Shown: positions 12,362 through 24,917 of the stretch, one piece after another
How the letters are laid out: each line of letters starts with the position of its first letter
How positions within the stretch are numbered: position 1 is the stretch's first letter
NCBI GenBank assembly: GCA_035236585.1
Contig: CP141136.1
Span: 50,051,136-50,115,135 of the forward strand
Reading direction: 5' to 3'
Length of the DNA: 64,000 nt
Source of the DNA: Warburgia ugandensis
Lineage: Eukaryota > Streptophyta > Magnoliopsida > Canellales > Canellaceae
Notes under the pieces: generated by a model
The model's database searches: none
The model's input: only the letters and a program-made list of their open reading frames with translations
What the model was told of the DNA's origin: nothing
Program-made: the position numbers and the translations under genes

Positions 12362-15300
12362 CCAGGTTTTTTTCTTTCACAGCCAGTCCAGCATGTCCAA
12401 GGGTCATAGACAATAGAGAAAATCAAGAAGAAGTAGTATAAATAAGAGTAGTAGAGATGACTACTTCTATTTGAAGATTACAATATTAATGCTCAAGGCA
12501 TTTCACCATAAAAGGAGATGGGTCTAGCAAATACTTAGATATAGGATGGCTTAAATCTTATCAATAAGGATTGTTGTGCAGTGGTCCAAATAGGGAAACT
12601 CATATATAAATTAGATTATAATGAGAATGATGAATGGAGATGTTAATGGACTTGTTAGTAGATAGTTCTGACCTGTAATAGATCAATCTCACCAAAAATA
12701 AGAACATTGAAGAATCTAGATAGCTACCTTACCATCATAAAGAATATCAGAATATGAATATGATAAGGGATGTAAAATACGAACTTCGAGAAGATTTTGA
12801 TGATAATCTAATAGGGATGAGCATACAAGATGATACTAGGAGATAACTGTGACTTGTGCTAGATCACAAAGGTATGGATCCTGAAAGACTTAGCTCAATT
12901 TTGGATACTTTAATTGGAGTCTGATGAAGAGTGAAGTGAGATTGAATAACAACTACCTGAGTATTATGGAGCAAACCAGACGATGTGTACAAGTGACATA
13001 TTGTGTGATTAAGAGGAATATAACACGAATATGATAAGGAACTATATTCGACAAAGTTACAAAAAGATTTTGACGATAATATTAACAATAACAGATCTGT
13101 GATAGATTTATCCTAACATGAACTTATAAGAGAAGTATAGCATAACCAAAACATCAATGACATTATTGAGACATTGTATGAGTTTTATTGAGGCTATAGG
13201 CAATTAAGGATTTCGATGATATGAGAAAACTTCAACATTTCCTGGAAGTATTAAGTTTCTCCTGTCTGACGTTTAGATCGATTATATGCAACCTCTCAAA
13301 TGAAGACATTGATCTAAGGTAGACAAAAATGAGGGTTTTGAAGAAAAGAGAGAAAGAGATAGAGATGTAACTATAAGTATTCGATGAATATTGAATATTC
13401 AAAAGAAGAAGATCATGACTTTATGGAGATACATACAATTCTTTCGTCTTGAATCCTATAGGGAGGTAAACCAAACAAATGTGAAGGAATAATACTAGTT
13501 GAGTTGGTAATCTTATTATACAGGAGTATAAAAGAGAGAAAGCATATGGGGTTTAAGACTTTTAGTAGAGTATCGAATTTCAGGAGATTATGCGACAAGA
13601 AATTTTCGAAGAGGAATGGTGACCAACTAGAAATTAAATTCTACAAATGGTTTGATATCAATTATTACAATTAGATTCTTATCGGATCCATTAGCTTATA
13701 GGGAACACCAATGGATATAATCCATAAAAAGGAAAATTTGGTGATATCCCACCTTGCTAATAAAATATATTGAAAAAGGAATTAAGCTAGGATAGTGACT
13801 TGTCCATTGAGCAAGTAGGGTACCATCAAGGATCAAATTGAGGTCTTACTATCATAAATTGGAAGACCAAAAATCTTAAGACCATTATTTAGTCATTACC
13901 TTTAGAGTACTGTTGACTAAATAAAGGTATCCCACCCTAATTAATCAAGTATGTTAGTATCTATGAGTTAGGAGTTGAATTTACTTAGAAGGATATTATA
14001 AGTATTTGGACATGAGTTTTACCTAAAAGAAGTTACTTGTTGGACTAAGTCATTTGAGGGTATGAGGTCAGTTGATTAGGCCACATCATGGAGTCGATTA
14101 GGCCACATCATGAAGGAGCTACAAGTACAATGAGGACAGTAGCAATTGAGATAGGAGCAAAAATAAGAAGTGATCTAAACCCATGTGAATGATTTTTCAA
14201 ACCTTAATGGCTACCATGACAAGGTGAAGAAATTACTTTGGGTCTGACAAATACTGCTGACTTGGATTAAAAAGAAAGGCAAATAAGTACTGACCACTTT
14301 AGAGAACCTTGAGCATATGACATAAATATATTTGGAAAGAGATCACGAGGTAATCAAATAAAGTCTTTCTATGTCTAAGAAAATATTCTATGCTTACCTG
14401 AGTGTTTTTCAAATTTGATGATTTAATAGCTTCAGCATAACTTGACGTAGTAGCTATTGAACGAGAACTGTTATTATAAGCTAAGTATGAGGAGGCACTT
14501 GAAAGATAAAATTTGAGGAATTGAGAAAATCACTACTTATGAGGATACCTCCTGACAATACAGACTGCATGGTTGACGATAAAGCCTTAATAAAAGATTG
14601 AACAATATATTGACATAGGGGATGGAAGGAGAAAAGGTGAGATGGCTAGCACACTATAAGGTGAAGATTTTATGTTACGTTGCCTTTAGACAAATAGTTA
14701 GTTGTTATGAGCATATACCAAGTATGAAAAATCAATTGAAGGAATTTCCTAAGGACTAACCCGACTAGATTGAGTATAGAACTTTTGTACTGAAAGGTTA
14801 CGAAGAAAACCATCAAGCAAGGAAAGGACAAAGAGGATGATGACAAAGGATTCAACCATGACCTAGTAAGGGTACTCGGTTATGAATAAGAGACTTTTTG
14901 CTTTGCATAAATGGGAACATTATTGAAAATCCTAATGACAAATTTATGTGAATAGTGAGATAGACCTCTAGACGAGAACATTTGACCCATGATGATGAAT
15001 CGACTTGAGTTTGGATAAAATCTTCACGGAGAAAAGCGTTTAATGGATTCAATAATTATGAAACTGGATATAGAGTTAGGACATTTTACTTTCAGTATAT
15101 GATAAGGTCCTCGATGGAAGATGCTACTAATTGGCTTTCATGATTTTATTTTGAATGTAACTTTCGTCGAGGAATCAAGTCACATATGGAAAACGACAGA
15201 TAGTTGAAATTCAAAGTTAATCAAGGGTTTAGTTGTAGAGCACATGATACCATGTCAGTTATTGAAGCATCTTGGGGACAAATATAAAAGATACGAAGCA

Positions 15301-15816
15301 AAGTTAGACACAATAGAAAGAAGGTAACCTTTTTTTTGGACTCATACTAATGACATATAACCAACCATTAGAAGGAGATGTGGATGGTGAAGAGATCACT
15401 AGATGAAAGACAAGAAGAAAAGGGATTATCCTATGATATTCAAAATAAAATAGGAGAAATAAGATCATATGATCTCAAAGAAGTATGGAGTAATTTATAC
15501 ATGAATAAAGAAGCATGATCCTACGAGGAGACTATCCTATACACGATGAGAAAAGTATAGGCATCTAAGGATTTCGAGATAGATGAATTACAGTTAGAAA
15601 CCGATATTGTTAAACTGGCACGTATGGGAGTATGCATCAGAGTACGTAGCGAAAGCGGCCCTTATATGTAAGGCCTTGTAGAAGGAACAATAAAAATGAT
15701 AAATTGAGGTTGAGCCTAGATTTGATTCCTAAAAGGAGAATGCATTCACTAAGAAGTTATCTAAGAGACAAAATACCTTAAAGATAATAATTTATGAAAT
15801 TTCGAGGACAAAATTC
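12362..15816 (+). other. Non-coding interior of element A
   Basis: About 3.45 kb of purine-rich, AT-rich sequence. The longest frames (12864-13088, 13413-13598, 14670-14855, 14852-15052, all minus strand) are short, on the wrong strand for the element, and match no family I recognise. I looked for reverse-transcriptase, RNase H, integrase and chromodomain words in the plus-strand frames and found none I could defend. A weak gag-like word (SMEDATNWLS, near 15112-15141) is the only hint and is not convincing. Confidence 0.7.
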
Positions 15817-15833
15817 TTTTAAGGGGGTAATAA
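15817..15833 (+). promoter_or_regulatory. Polypurine tract of element A
   Basis: TTTTAAGGGGGTAATAA lies directly before the 3' LTR start. It is the usual priming position for plus-strand DNA synthesis, and the preceding TTTCGAGGACAAAATTC is typical of Tekay/Del elements. Confidence 0.88.
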
Positions 15834-18520
15834 TGTAATACTCCAAGCAATTTATGCTATTGAACTGGGCATTCTATAGGAAATGAATTGTGTTGAATGT
15901 TTTACTTTATTTAAAATATTAAATGAAGGAATTTGTAAGGAAACTTAGTACCATTAGATTCTACTCAAAAAATGGAATCCAATGCCTCAAGGAACGCCAA
16001 AAACGGAGTTCGTATGAAGAAGTTACGGACGTTTAAAGATCAGGGGTATTTCTGTAATTTAAACAAAAAACGAAAAAGATAGAAAACGTAGGGGCCATTT
16101 TGATAACGGCACCCCGTCTTCTTCTTCCTCTAGACTTCTCTAGAAACCTTGCTTCCAGAGGTTTCTGCCACCGCCAATGGTGGCACCGCCATAGCAAGGC
16201 TATAAAAAGCCCTATCTCCCCCCTCTTTAAAACACGATTTTTCCCGTCATTTAGGACTGGGGTTTCCGGCAAAAATCAGAAACCCAGTTTCCCTGCACAT
16301 TCTAGCCAGGCCCAAGTCAGGCCGGCCATTTCCCCTCTCTTCACCTTTCCCCCTTTTTCCTTTGGTCTCATCGGAGATTGATCTGGTTTCCCCCTTCTTC
16401 ATGGGTTCCAGACAACACGGATTTTCAGCAGGCGTAGAGGGAAATGCACCGCTGGAAGAGGGGCGTCCCTGGCTACCCAGGTAAAGCTTCTCTTTCCTTT
16501 CTCTCCATTTTGCTTCCCCCAGGCTAGATCCATGCCGGATCTGGTCTTTTCCCAGCTGGTTTTTCCAGCCGGAGAAGACGAAGCCAGTTCCACCTGTACA
16601 AACAAGGCGTCCCAGGGACGCCATGCTCCACGTGCGCCTGGGACAGGGTCCCTGGGATGGGTTCCAAGCGTACGATAGTGCTTACACTATCCCAAGTGCA
16701 GCCTTCGGGTGCATGCGCGATGTGGGGCATGGGTCCTGGCTTGACAAGGATGCACGAGGTGCCCTGGGAGCTGAGATGCGCCATGCTACACCAAAGGTGC
16801 ATCCGTGCGATGCCATTCAGGATGCGCGTCATAGCGTGTCGCTTGAGCATGCATGTGCATGTGCAAAACGCGGTCCCTGGCACGGCCTTGGGGCACGCAC
16901 TCACGTGAGGCGGTTGTGATTCAACCAGGATGCATGGGTGTCCTGGGAATTGGGACACGCGGACCTAATGAGGCTATAAACTTAGGATCAGAGGACAATT
17001 TACAGAGTTAACCATTGAATAGTAGATCCACATCATAGGATCTAGCCTAACAATAAATTAGGTAAGGACCCATAGACCCTAAAAGGAATATCTAGCGATC
17101 TAATTTCTAAAAATAGATCAAAATTGATAAGGACTCCTTGTATCCATTCATATCTAGGAGTTTATAAATGAGACCCAAGGACGGGTTGAGTGATGAAGGA
17201 CACGACTCCAGGAGTCTTCGAGGTAGGTGCTTTATTGCTACTAGACTTTTAAAAAGAGCCATGATCATTTTAAGAATGCATGTTTTAAGTATAAGTTATA
17301 TGACTTGTTTAGCATGACTTAATTTTATTCAGCATGCATATGATAAATACATTATGCATAGATATGCTTTGCAAACAATTGCAAACAATTGCATGATTTG
17401 TGGTTATTGAGTTTTGAAAAATTGCATGTCCTTGAGGGTTACCAAAAGACGTTGGAGTGCCCAAAAGACGCTGGGTAGGCAGTTGTGAGGGCCAGGCAGT
17501 TGTGAGGGACCCAAAGAGGACAAGTTTTGAAAAAGAGGTTTTTTCTTGATTGATTGTATATGATTTGGGCTAGTAAGCTCGTGGGCACTATGCTGAGAGG
17601 TCTAGGGTGGCCTCCCAGCCTCTACCACTATTAGGTGGAATGGGTACCACGCCCAAAAAGGGCATGTCCCTACATTGACTGCATGTGGTACAGGGGGCTA
17701 CCACTGGTGTCACGACACTGGCTCGATGTGTTATATGCCCCGTGGAGGCTATGACCGAGTGTCCTCAGGTACCCGGGGACCACACGACGGCGAGGTCGTG
17801 GGCATAGTGGGCCCTATGGTTTGAGGATTTACTTGCATTGTATATGGCATGACATGAGGTTGGTCGACCATACCATATATCCATGAGCTGGATTCAGTTG
17901 AGCATCTTATGCATATCATTATGCTTATGATATATATGATACTTTTGACTTGGATTATGCGATTCTTTAAGTCGTTAGTATTCCCGTTTGACAATGGTTT
18001 TTAATATCGATATTGAACATGAGTATTCAAAGATGCACATGTTTCAAAGAGCATATGATTTTAAACGTAGCATGCATTATAAAACTAGTAGTGATAGACT
18101 CCTACTGAGTATAGTATATACTCACCCAATCTTTAACATTTTTCAGGATAGCTCCATTCACGAATAGAAGATGCCTCAGGTGATGTTAGTGCTACGAGCA
18201 AGAGAATAAAAAAGGAAACAATTATACATGTAAGTAAACACTCTACCCTTTGGACATGTATTTGTATTTATTTATAGTTGGACTGTGAGCTGTGACTGGA
18301 TGGACCTGGGAAAAACACTTATGAATTCTGAAGTTTTTCAAAAACTACTTTGATTGTTGTGAAAGCAAATGACACTCGGGGTTTTCAAAATGAGTTTAAA
18401 ACAAAAGATTTTCTGTTGCATTGCATGGTTTTTATAAAATGGTTTTCAAATAGGGATGCATCCTGCCTTAGGAATTAGATCTTGCATTTAAAAATGCATG
18501 GGAAAACTGGGGTCGTCACA
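15834..18520 (+). repeat. Element A 3' LTR
   Basis: This 2687-bp LTR is 15 bp longer than the 5' copy. Differences include loss or gain of a 15-bp repeat unit (present twice around 10020-10045, once around 16180-16195), an extra 14 bp (AGGGTCCCTGGGAT) near 16641, and a tandem duplication of GGCAGTTGTGAGGG near 17477-17506. It contains the same GC-rich core (about 16110-16960) with spurious frames on both strands. Confidence 0.95.
16201..16209 (+). promoter_or_regulatory. Probable TATA box in element A 3' LTR
   Basis: TATAAAAAG occurs about 367 bases into the LTR, just before a pyrimidine-rich tract (CCCTATCTCCCCCCTC). Position and sequence fit an LTR promoter; the start of transcription is not shown by the sequence. 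Confidence 0.5.
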
Positions 18521-18525
18521 AGGTG
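18521..18525. repeat. Target site duplication of element A, right copy
   Basis: AGGTG follows the LTR end GTCACA and repeats 9671-9675. The host sequence reads on as GGTGTGGAAGG, continuing the interrupted G-type LTR. Confidence 0.93.
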
Positions 18526-19230
18526 GGTGTGGAAGGTGTGCAACCATGGATTGAGGTTTCACCATCCTCTTTACTCCAAGTGTAAAACTGTTGATGGAAG
18601 AAGGATGGGAGAATGGATGGATGGAGATTTGATGTTATACCCATCTCCTTTCTAAAGCATGTCAACATGGAAGAATATGGGATTTCTGTCTTCCTTTGTT
18701 TCTCCAAGTTGGTTGTATTGAATTCTAGGGAAGAATGAGAGACTATTCTCCATCTCCTCTCTTTCCTTTATAGTGAGTCATAGGGAATTGGATGTTTGAG
18801 ATCATGTGGATCCTAAGAATATAAGGGAGTAAGATATTACTAGATGCGAGGCTTTTAAAGTTGGCATAAAGAAGTAGGTTTTTAGTCAAATGACTTTGTA
18901 AATATTTTATAAGTTGGTTACTAAGAAACAACTTTAAAAATCATACTTAAGAAGTTGCTTTGTCAGAACTTGACTTCTTTAGTTTGATCGGAATCACTTT
19001 TTTTTTTTTTTTTTTATGGAATGGGGTTTTAAAGTTGAATTTCAAAAAATGTCTTTAAAAGCTCCAACTGATAAGTAGTTATTTTTTTTATAAAAGGAAC
19101 CCAATTAGCATTACATGTGTCATATACTATATGCAATTCTAAGGTTTTTCCTGATAATCCAAAATTTTAATATCTTCAAGGTTAAAGGCCAATCTAGAGT
19201 AAGCATGTGATCTATCATAATATTATAAAT
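18526..19230 (-). repeat. LTR group G, part right of element A
   Basis: Continuation of the LTR interrupted at 9675. It contains an 18-base T tract (18998-19015). From about 18855 to 19075 it has copies of a palindromic AT-rich motif (TTTTAAAGTT ... CTTTAAAAGCTCCAAC) that recurs as a tandem array at 21150-21610. Frames at 18516-18707 and 18743-18931 have no recognisable domain. The right limit is uncertain. Confidence 0.45.
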
Positions 19231-21149
19231 ACTAAATACATATTTTTAATCTTTTGCAGTGTTAGAAGAATGATCCAATGGTCTAGACGGCTTTAGTTGA
19301 TAACTAATAATCCAGATTAGCACAGAGAGACTAGGACCCATTTTCCATCATTTCAAAATTCAAGTAAGGGTCAAGATCATTCCAGAGCAAGCAGATGGAT
19401 TCCAGAAACAATTGGTAGAATTTAAGGCAACTAGAATTGGGCCCATGCATAAGGGAGCAGAATTCCACCACCTTTACATGAGATTTGAAGCCATGCAAGC
19501 CACCTAAAACACATGAGCCATGAAATAGTGGCTAGGAGAAGTCAAGCCATGAGATCTTTTAAGTCAAAGAGGCAAACCACTGAAGCCACCAAGTCAAAAG
19601 CCATCAAAGGAAGCCATGCAAGCCATGTTTACTTGGGGTCCAGAAATTTTGAGAAGTAAAACACTGTTTTTACAAATTACAAAAACCGTGTTTGAAAGAG
19701 ATAAATGGTAGGTGGCATGCTAGATGGACCAATTAGAGAAGAGACCTCACTCTTAAACTACCCTCTTTCTCTAATCCTCTTACCCTCCATCGTGGAACAC
19801 ATAGAAAGAGGCTTCCATGCAATATTGATCTCCACTTCTAATCCCCACCTTCCTAATTTCCCACTTTCCCCTTTCCTAGTTTTTACTTCCTAAGTCTCCT
19901 TGCCTTATCCAACTATCTTTATCTCATCCTCATCTTCTCTCTATCTTTCCCCCATTCTTATCCCTTCTTTCATTCTTCCTAGAGATATAATTTTATCAAT
20001 TCTTATCTCTTTAGATGTGATGAAAAATGTGTAAAACAATAGGAGGGGTCACAGCCCTCTTCATCCTAAATTTTCCATGCATTTTTATATGCTATTTCTC
20101 CATGCCTCTCTCCATCTTGGATTTCAATGGAATTTTCATTAGAGTTCTAAGCATCCATCAATCTAGATTTCCACACCATATCCATCTAGGTTTTCGGGTA
20201 TGTTTTCTTTTCTTTTTGATAAGCTTTGTTCCTTTCATTCATGCACATATTTCTTAGGTGTTTTTCTTTATGATTTTGCTTCTATTTTGTCCTCTAGTTC
20301 TTCTTCATCCAAAGGTCGTCAATCTCTTGTAGTGACAGCCAAGTGATATTGGCCTCTGAATCATCTTATTCCTTGTTAGTGGTTCCTTGATTTTTCTCTA
20401 TTTGCTTGCCTATTATTGTTGCTTGTTACCATTGTGTATCGTCCCCTTTACCTCTCTTTTGTATTCATTCCCAACTTGCTTTCAATATCTCACTTTGATT
20501 CTCTCCATTGATTCACATGCATGCCATCTTGGATACCTATTGATGAGAGATCATTGGATTGCATAAGATGTTGAAGATTGATGTCAAGTTCTATTGAACG
20601 TTGCACACCTTGCTTTCAATATTTTTAAGTTTAAATCTCTATTGTGTCATGTGCACCACTTTTGTAAGGGTTTTACATTCAATAAAACAAATTCTATTTC
20701 ATGCACACTCTCCTTTGACTCACACGCACTCTTCATGCATGCATGCCTAGTTTAGATTTTGTTAATACTTATTGCTTATGTTAATTGAATGTTTACATTT
20801 AATTATTCATTTTTTAAGTTTTGTTGAAAGTTTAGTTTGTCTTTAGATTTTAGGAAGTTTCTAATATTAATTTTAGAAGTTTCAATCATAGAAATTTCAA
20901 TACAGATTTAGGCTTCAAAGTCATTCATGTTTCTAGTTTTGCATTAGTTTCTTTCTGTAAATGTGTGTTAGTATAGAGAGTTTCTAATTCCATTCTTAGT
21001 TTAGTGTAGAAAGTTTCTAATTCCATTCTTAGTTTCTAATCTTAGTTTTAGAAAGTTTCTTTTAGTTTGAGCTCTAATTTATGCATGTTTCTAATTCCAT
21101 GTTCTTATAATTTCTAGATTAAATAACAACCTAATCTCTTTTGGCTAGT
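19231..21149 (+). repeat. Plus-strand C-like LTR remnant
   Basis: The block 19430-19640 is rich in GCCATG/AAGCCA words and matches the reverse complement of 5500-5720 and 43410-43640 (the TGGCTT-rich part of LTR group C). Sequence around 20730-21120 resembles the reverse complement of 430-760 (repeated TTTCTAATTCCATTCTTAGTTT against AACTTTCCTAAA-type words). It is therefore a diverged C-like LTR in the opposite orientation to copy C2 at 23022-24917. The frames 19705-19893 and 20027-20257 lie inside it and look spurious. Boundaries are approximate. Confidence 0.5.
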
Positions 21150-21610
21150 TTTCGTAAGAGAATGCTTTTAAAATTAGTCATAAAAAATGACATTAAAATC
21201 TCCAGCTTTTAAATTTAGTTGTAAAAATAGACTTTAAAAGTCCACACGTTTTAAAGCTAGTTTTTGGAAAACAACCTCTAAAAATTCCTATTTTAGTTTA
21301 GGAAAAAAAAATTTTGATTGGAAAATAATTTTAAAGTCTATTATAAAAATGGCTTTAAAAGTTCAAACTTTAAAGTCATTTTACAAAAACTCACTTTAAA
21401 AGTCCCTACTTTAGTTTAGCGGGAAAACATTTTTTTGGAGAGAGAATATTTTTGAAGTTAATTACAAAAAATGACTTTAAAATTTTCTATTTTAGTTTAG
21501 CAAGAAAAAAAAAATGGTTAGAGAATACTTTTAAAGTCAATTTTAGAAAACAACTTTAAAAGCTCCAACTTTTAAAGTCATTACTAAAAATGACTTTAAA
21601 GTCCCATTTC
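21150..21610. repeat. Degenerate tandem array of a palindromic AT-rich motif
   Basis: Seven or so imperfect units of roughly 60-100 bp are built from AACTTTTAAAGTCA ... AAAAATGACTTTAAAAGTCC-like words, each able to fold on itself (ACTTTAAAGT-type inverted repeats), with an interspersed TTTTAGTTTAGC(A)GGAAAA word. The same motif occurs at 18855-19075. No coding potential. Confidence 0.75.
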
Positions 21611-22999
21611 TAAACCTCAATTGTCATCCTTCAACTCATCATTTATTTTATAATTTAATCTGATTTAAAATTTTGAAAAATCAAAATAAATTTTCTTCTT
21701 AAGTAAACCATTTTTAAATGAGTTTACTTCATCAAGTTCCACTTAGTCAATAGTGATACTCCCCATATTTTTACAATTGAAAGTCCAAATACAAGAAATG
21801 TGCATATAAAATCCAAAAGTAATTACTGGAATAATTTTCATAATGTTAACACAAGCATACACTCAATGTAAATATATATAGCCAATTACCTACTCACCCA
21901 GTTCTTCTTCAAATAGCCATTGAGAAAAGAAGAATGGATATTAACTAAATCCTCCTTAATCATTTTGAATATTGATGGCATCTTAAGGATGGATTAGTTT
22001 GTTAAATTAGACAATAAATGATTTCCATAAGACTATTTTATATATGCTAGAAGTAGTAAAGACCTCTTTTTCAAAGAGACATGTTTTAAATGAGCATGTG
22101 TCATTTATTTTAAAACAATTAGACACAATGCACAGAGGATATCTACCTTTCGGCTAAAAATAAGATAAATTGTCAAAGAATTGTAAACCCATCATTCATG
22201 AAATATTAGTTATCCAAGAATGTTTATATACAACTCTTAAAGATCTACCTAGACTACTGCATTAAAAGTGAGATAGATGTCACTATTGAGTTTATGATGG
22301 ATACAATTCTATCTCCAAAGCAATATACTAATTCACTATTATAAAACTATTGAAAAATTAGTTGTAACACCTATTACATAAAGTGAATATAAGATATTTG
22401 TGTTGAATTGTACTACTCTTCTTCATTAAAAAAATAATAATGAATTGTTGAGATTTATTGATGACTATCAAATTCATGGGAAATCATAGTGAACAATAAG
22501 TAGTCTCTAATTTAAATGAAAGACCTATTTGATTGTACATAAACAACATGATCTCATTAAAAATTAATGTGAAATCATAGTATGATTAGTTGAGGATTTC
22601 AAAAAAAATATTTGAAGCACATTTGAATCATAGGTGACATATAGTATGTTTTTAGAGATAATTGTGGATACCATAGAGATGATTTAGACCACTATCTAAT
22701 TAAACTACAATCATAATTATAGACTACATCTTCATATGAATAGTGATTAGAGAAGCATTAAGTTTGACAATAGTGTATATGAATTGAGGAAGTGAACTTT
22801 TTGTACCACCTTATTTCAAAAAACAATTGAGATAGTATTGTTGTGGAATTAGAAAAAGAAAAAGTAAAGAAAGCTACCTATTATATCATTTCTTATCTTA
22901 CTTTCAAAGAGTGGATCTTGTGGTGAGTTTTTGGGAATGCATCAGATAAAGACTTGAAATGGGTACTAAGGTATAGTCCACTACACAAATCATTGCGAT
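21611..22999. other. AT-rich unassigned sequence, partly element leader
   Basis: No open frame of interest. The right end must be the leader of the minus-strand element whose primer-binding site is at 23000-23017. I looked for copia, gypsy and caulimovirus protein words between 22100 and 22960 and found none that I can defend. Confidence 0.4.
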
Positions 23000-23017
23000 T
23001 CCCTAGCAACAACACCA
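23000..23017 (-). promoter_or_regulatory. Degenerate Athila-type primer-binding site
   Basis: The minus strand reads TGGTGTTGTTGCTAGGGA, preceded by TTTT, four differences from TGGCGCCGTTGCCGGGGA. It defines the LTR to its right as a 5' LTR on the minus strand. Confidence 0.72.
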
Positions 23018-23021
23018 AAAA

Positions 23022-24917
23022 TGTATTGTGATTTTAAGTCTTAACTCACAAGTGCACGAATCTGTTGTAGTAATTCTAGCAATAGATGTTGATCGCACGA
23101 GGAATCAAATGGATGTGATATTAGTGGTCCTTGCTTAAATTATCTAGCCTAACCAAAGATCTTGATATTTTATCCTAAACTAAGAATGAAAAATTAACAT
23201 ATGAAATATGCTAAAACTAAAACATGCTAACTTACCAACATTCCTAAAAACACACTTTGTAAAAATAAAAAATTCATAAATTAAAATCTTTCTAAAATTA
23301 TAACTTTCCTAAATTGAGAACTTCCTAAAAATGAAATTTAGTAACATTCCTAGATCAAACTTTCTGAACATGAAATTTAGCAACTATTGTAAGGAAATAA
23401 ATCAATTACTTTCCTAAACTAAACTAAGATGCAAACTAGTAAATAGTGTAATCTAAACTAAACTATAGCTAAACAAGAAGATTAAAGGAAAACAATCACT
23501 AATGAAGCAAGTAAAGGAGATCTACCAAAGTATCATGGGGGAGGAGTTGGCCTAATTAGCTAATTTAAAAACTTAGCACATGCAATCTAATTCAAGCATT
23601 GACCTAATAATCTAATACTCCAATTGGCACCTTAAAGAATCAATCAAACATGAAGTATAAGGTGCTGGAAATAAAACATGAACAATCCATTCCAAAAATT
23701 CCAGCAGCTTGCTAGTTTTGAACATCCAATTAATGGGACATAGAAAACATTGAAATAAGCACTCCCCATGCAATCAAACATTCATGAATTGAGATATTCA
23801 ACTTTTGGAAATAGGTATGAACCAGAAATTCCAATTAACTTCATTGAATCAAAGCAAAATCCATCAACATAGTACGCATATACATGTATTCCAAATCTTA
23901 AAATTGTGTTCTATTAAATGAATGCTACTTCATCTTAAACGACCCAAAAATACATGCTAAACCTTGTTCAATCTCTAACACCAATCATAAGTAAGCATGC
24001 ATTGAGATCAATGGGAAATCCACTAGAAAGTAAAGGCAATGCTTGAGAAATGCTAAGGAAAGAAAGAAGGAAATCAATGGAGTCAAAGGGATACCTAATG
24101 GCAATGAAAGCAAAGAAAAGAATGGATTCAACATGACTTTCCCTTGGCTTTCATTTCAACAAAAAAAAAACCCTTGTATCTTGGCAAGAAGAGTTAAGGA
24201 ATGGAAAGGCAAGACAACAACTTCCTAAGCATGAAACTAAAAAGGATTCAAAAGTAAAGAAGATCAAAAGATGAACAACTAGCCTTTAATGGAAAAATAA
24301 AGGACAAGAGCTAAGAACCATGCGTGGAACACTTGGACAAGAGAGCAGCCACCCAAGGAAAATATGTTGAATTCCTAGAAGGAGAGGAAAGAGGGGAAGA
24401 AAATGGACACCTCCTCCAAATTGGAGTGGACATTCTTTTCCCCCAAAGGTGTTATGTGTTGTAAAGTAAAGAAGGATGTGGATGAAATAAGAAGATGATT
24501 GGATGACTAGGATTAGATATGGAGGCTACTTAAGGTTTTATCAAGGAGAAAAGCAAGTGAGATATTTTGGAGGGAGACAAGGTGCAAGGCACCACCATTT
24601 TAGGAGGAGGAGTATCCCCCTTACAAAAGTCATGGAAAGCTTTTGAGAATTAGAAAGATGGGTAGATAGGGATGAGGTAAGAGAGAGAGAGAGAGGGTGA
24701 GGTGAAGAGTTAAACATTAATTAAATCCTAGAAAAATATGATTAATCACATACTTACCTCAAATTAGCCTCTGAACCTACAAAATATCAAAATTTTGAGT
24801 CATTAGGTCAAAGTACATGTGTTACGAATTTTATCCAAAAATCCTAATTTAATGCTATAAGTTATAATACACTAGTAACTAATTGGGTGGTTTTAGTAGA
24901 ATAGTAGACACTTATCA
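23022..24917 (-). repeat. LTR group C, copy C2 (5' LTR, minus strand)
   Basis: The 1.9 kb block begins TGTATTGTG beside the primer site and ends GACACTTATCA, so on the minus strand it starts TGATAAGTGTC. The end matches the C copies ending at 6093 and 44012. It carries a GAGAGAGAGAGAG tract near 24680 and, compared with the other copies, lacks about 1 kb between that tract and the last 200 bases. The frame 24043-24228 is spurious. The right flank is Tekay-type internal sequence, suggesting that this element inserted there. Confidence 0.72.

Larger units (their letters stand above)
9676..18520 (+). mobile_element. Element A: complete LARD-like LTR retrotransposon without coding capacity
   Basis: An 8845-bp element has all structural hallmarks: AGGTG target duplication on both sides, LTRs 9676-12347 and 15834-18520 starting TGTAATAC and ending GTCACA, a perfect initiator tRNA-Met primer site and a polypurine tract. 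The 3486-bp interior shows no gag, protease, reverse transcriptase or integrase motif in any frame, so mobility would have depended on enzymes supplied by another element. The sequence TTTCGAGGACAAAATTC before the polypurine tract is like the 3' end of Tekay/Del chromoviruses (compare TTTCGAGGATGAAAT at 33147), the likely helper lineage. It sits inside an older G-type LTR. Confidence 0.93.

Noticed and set aside
12350..12362. TGGTATCAGAGCC words as parts of tRNA genes
   Set aside because: Only the primer-complementary end is present, always directly beside an LTR end; no tRNA cloverleaf surrounds it.
7840..19015. Long T tracts (7840-7858 and 18998-19015) as poly-A tails of inverted LINE or SINE insertions
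   Set aside because: No flanking target duplications or LINE/SINE body sequence could be recognised next to either tract.
22100..22960. Possible copia or caulimovirus-like coding remnants in the AT-rich stretch
   Set aside because: Short words looked suggestive, but no ordered set of motifs appeared in any frame.
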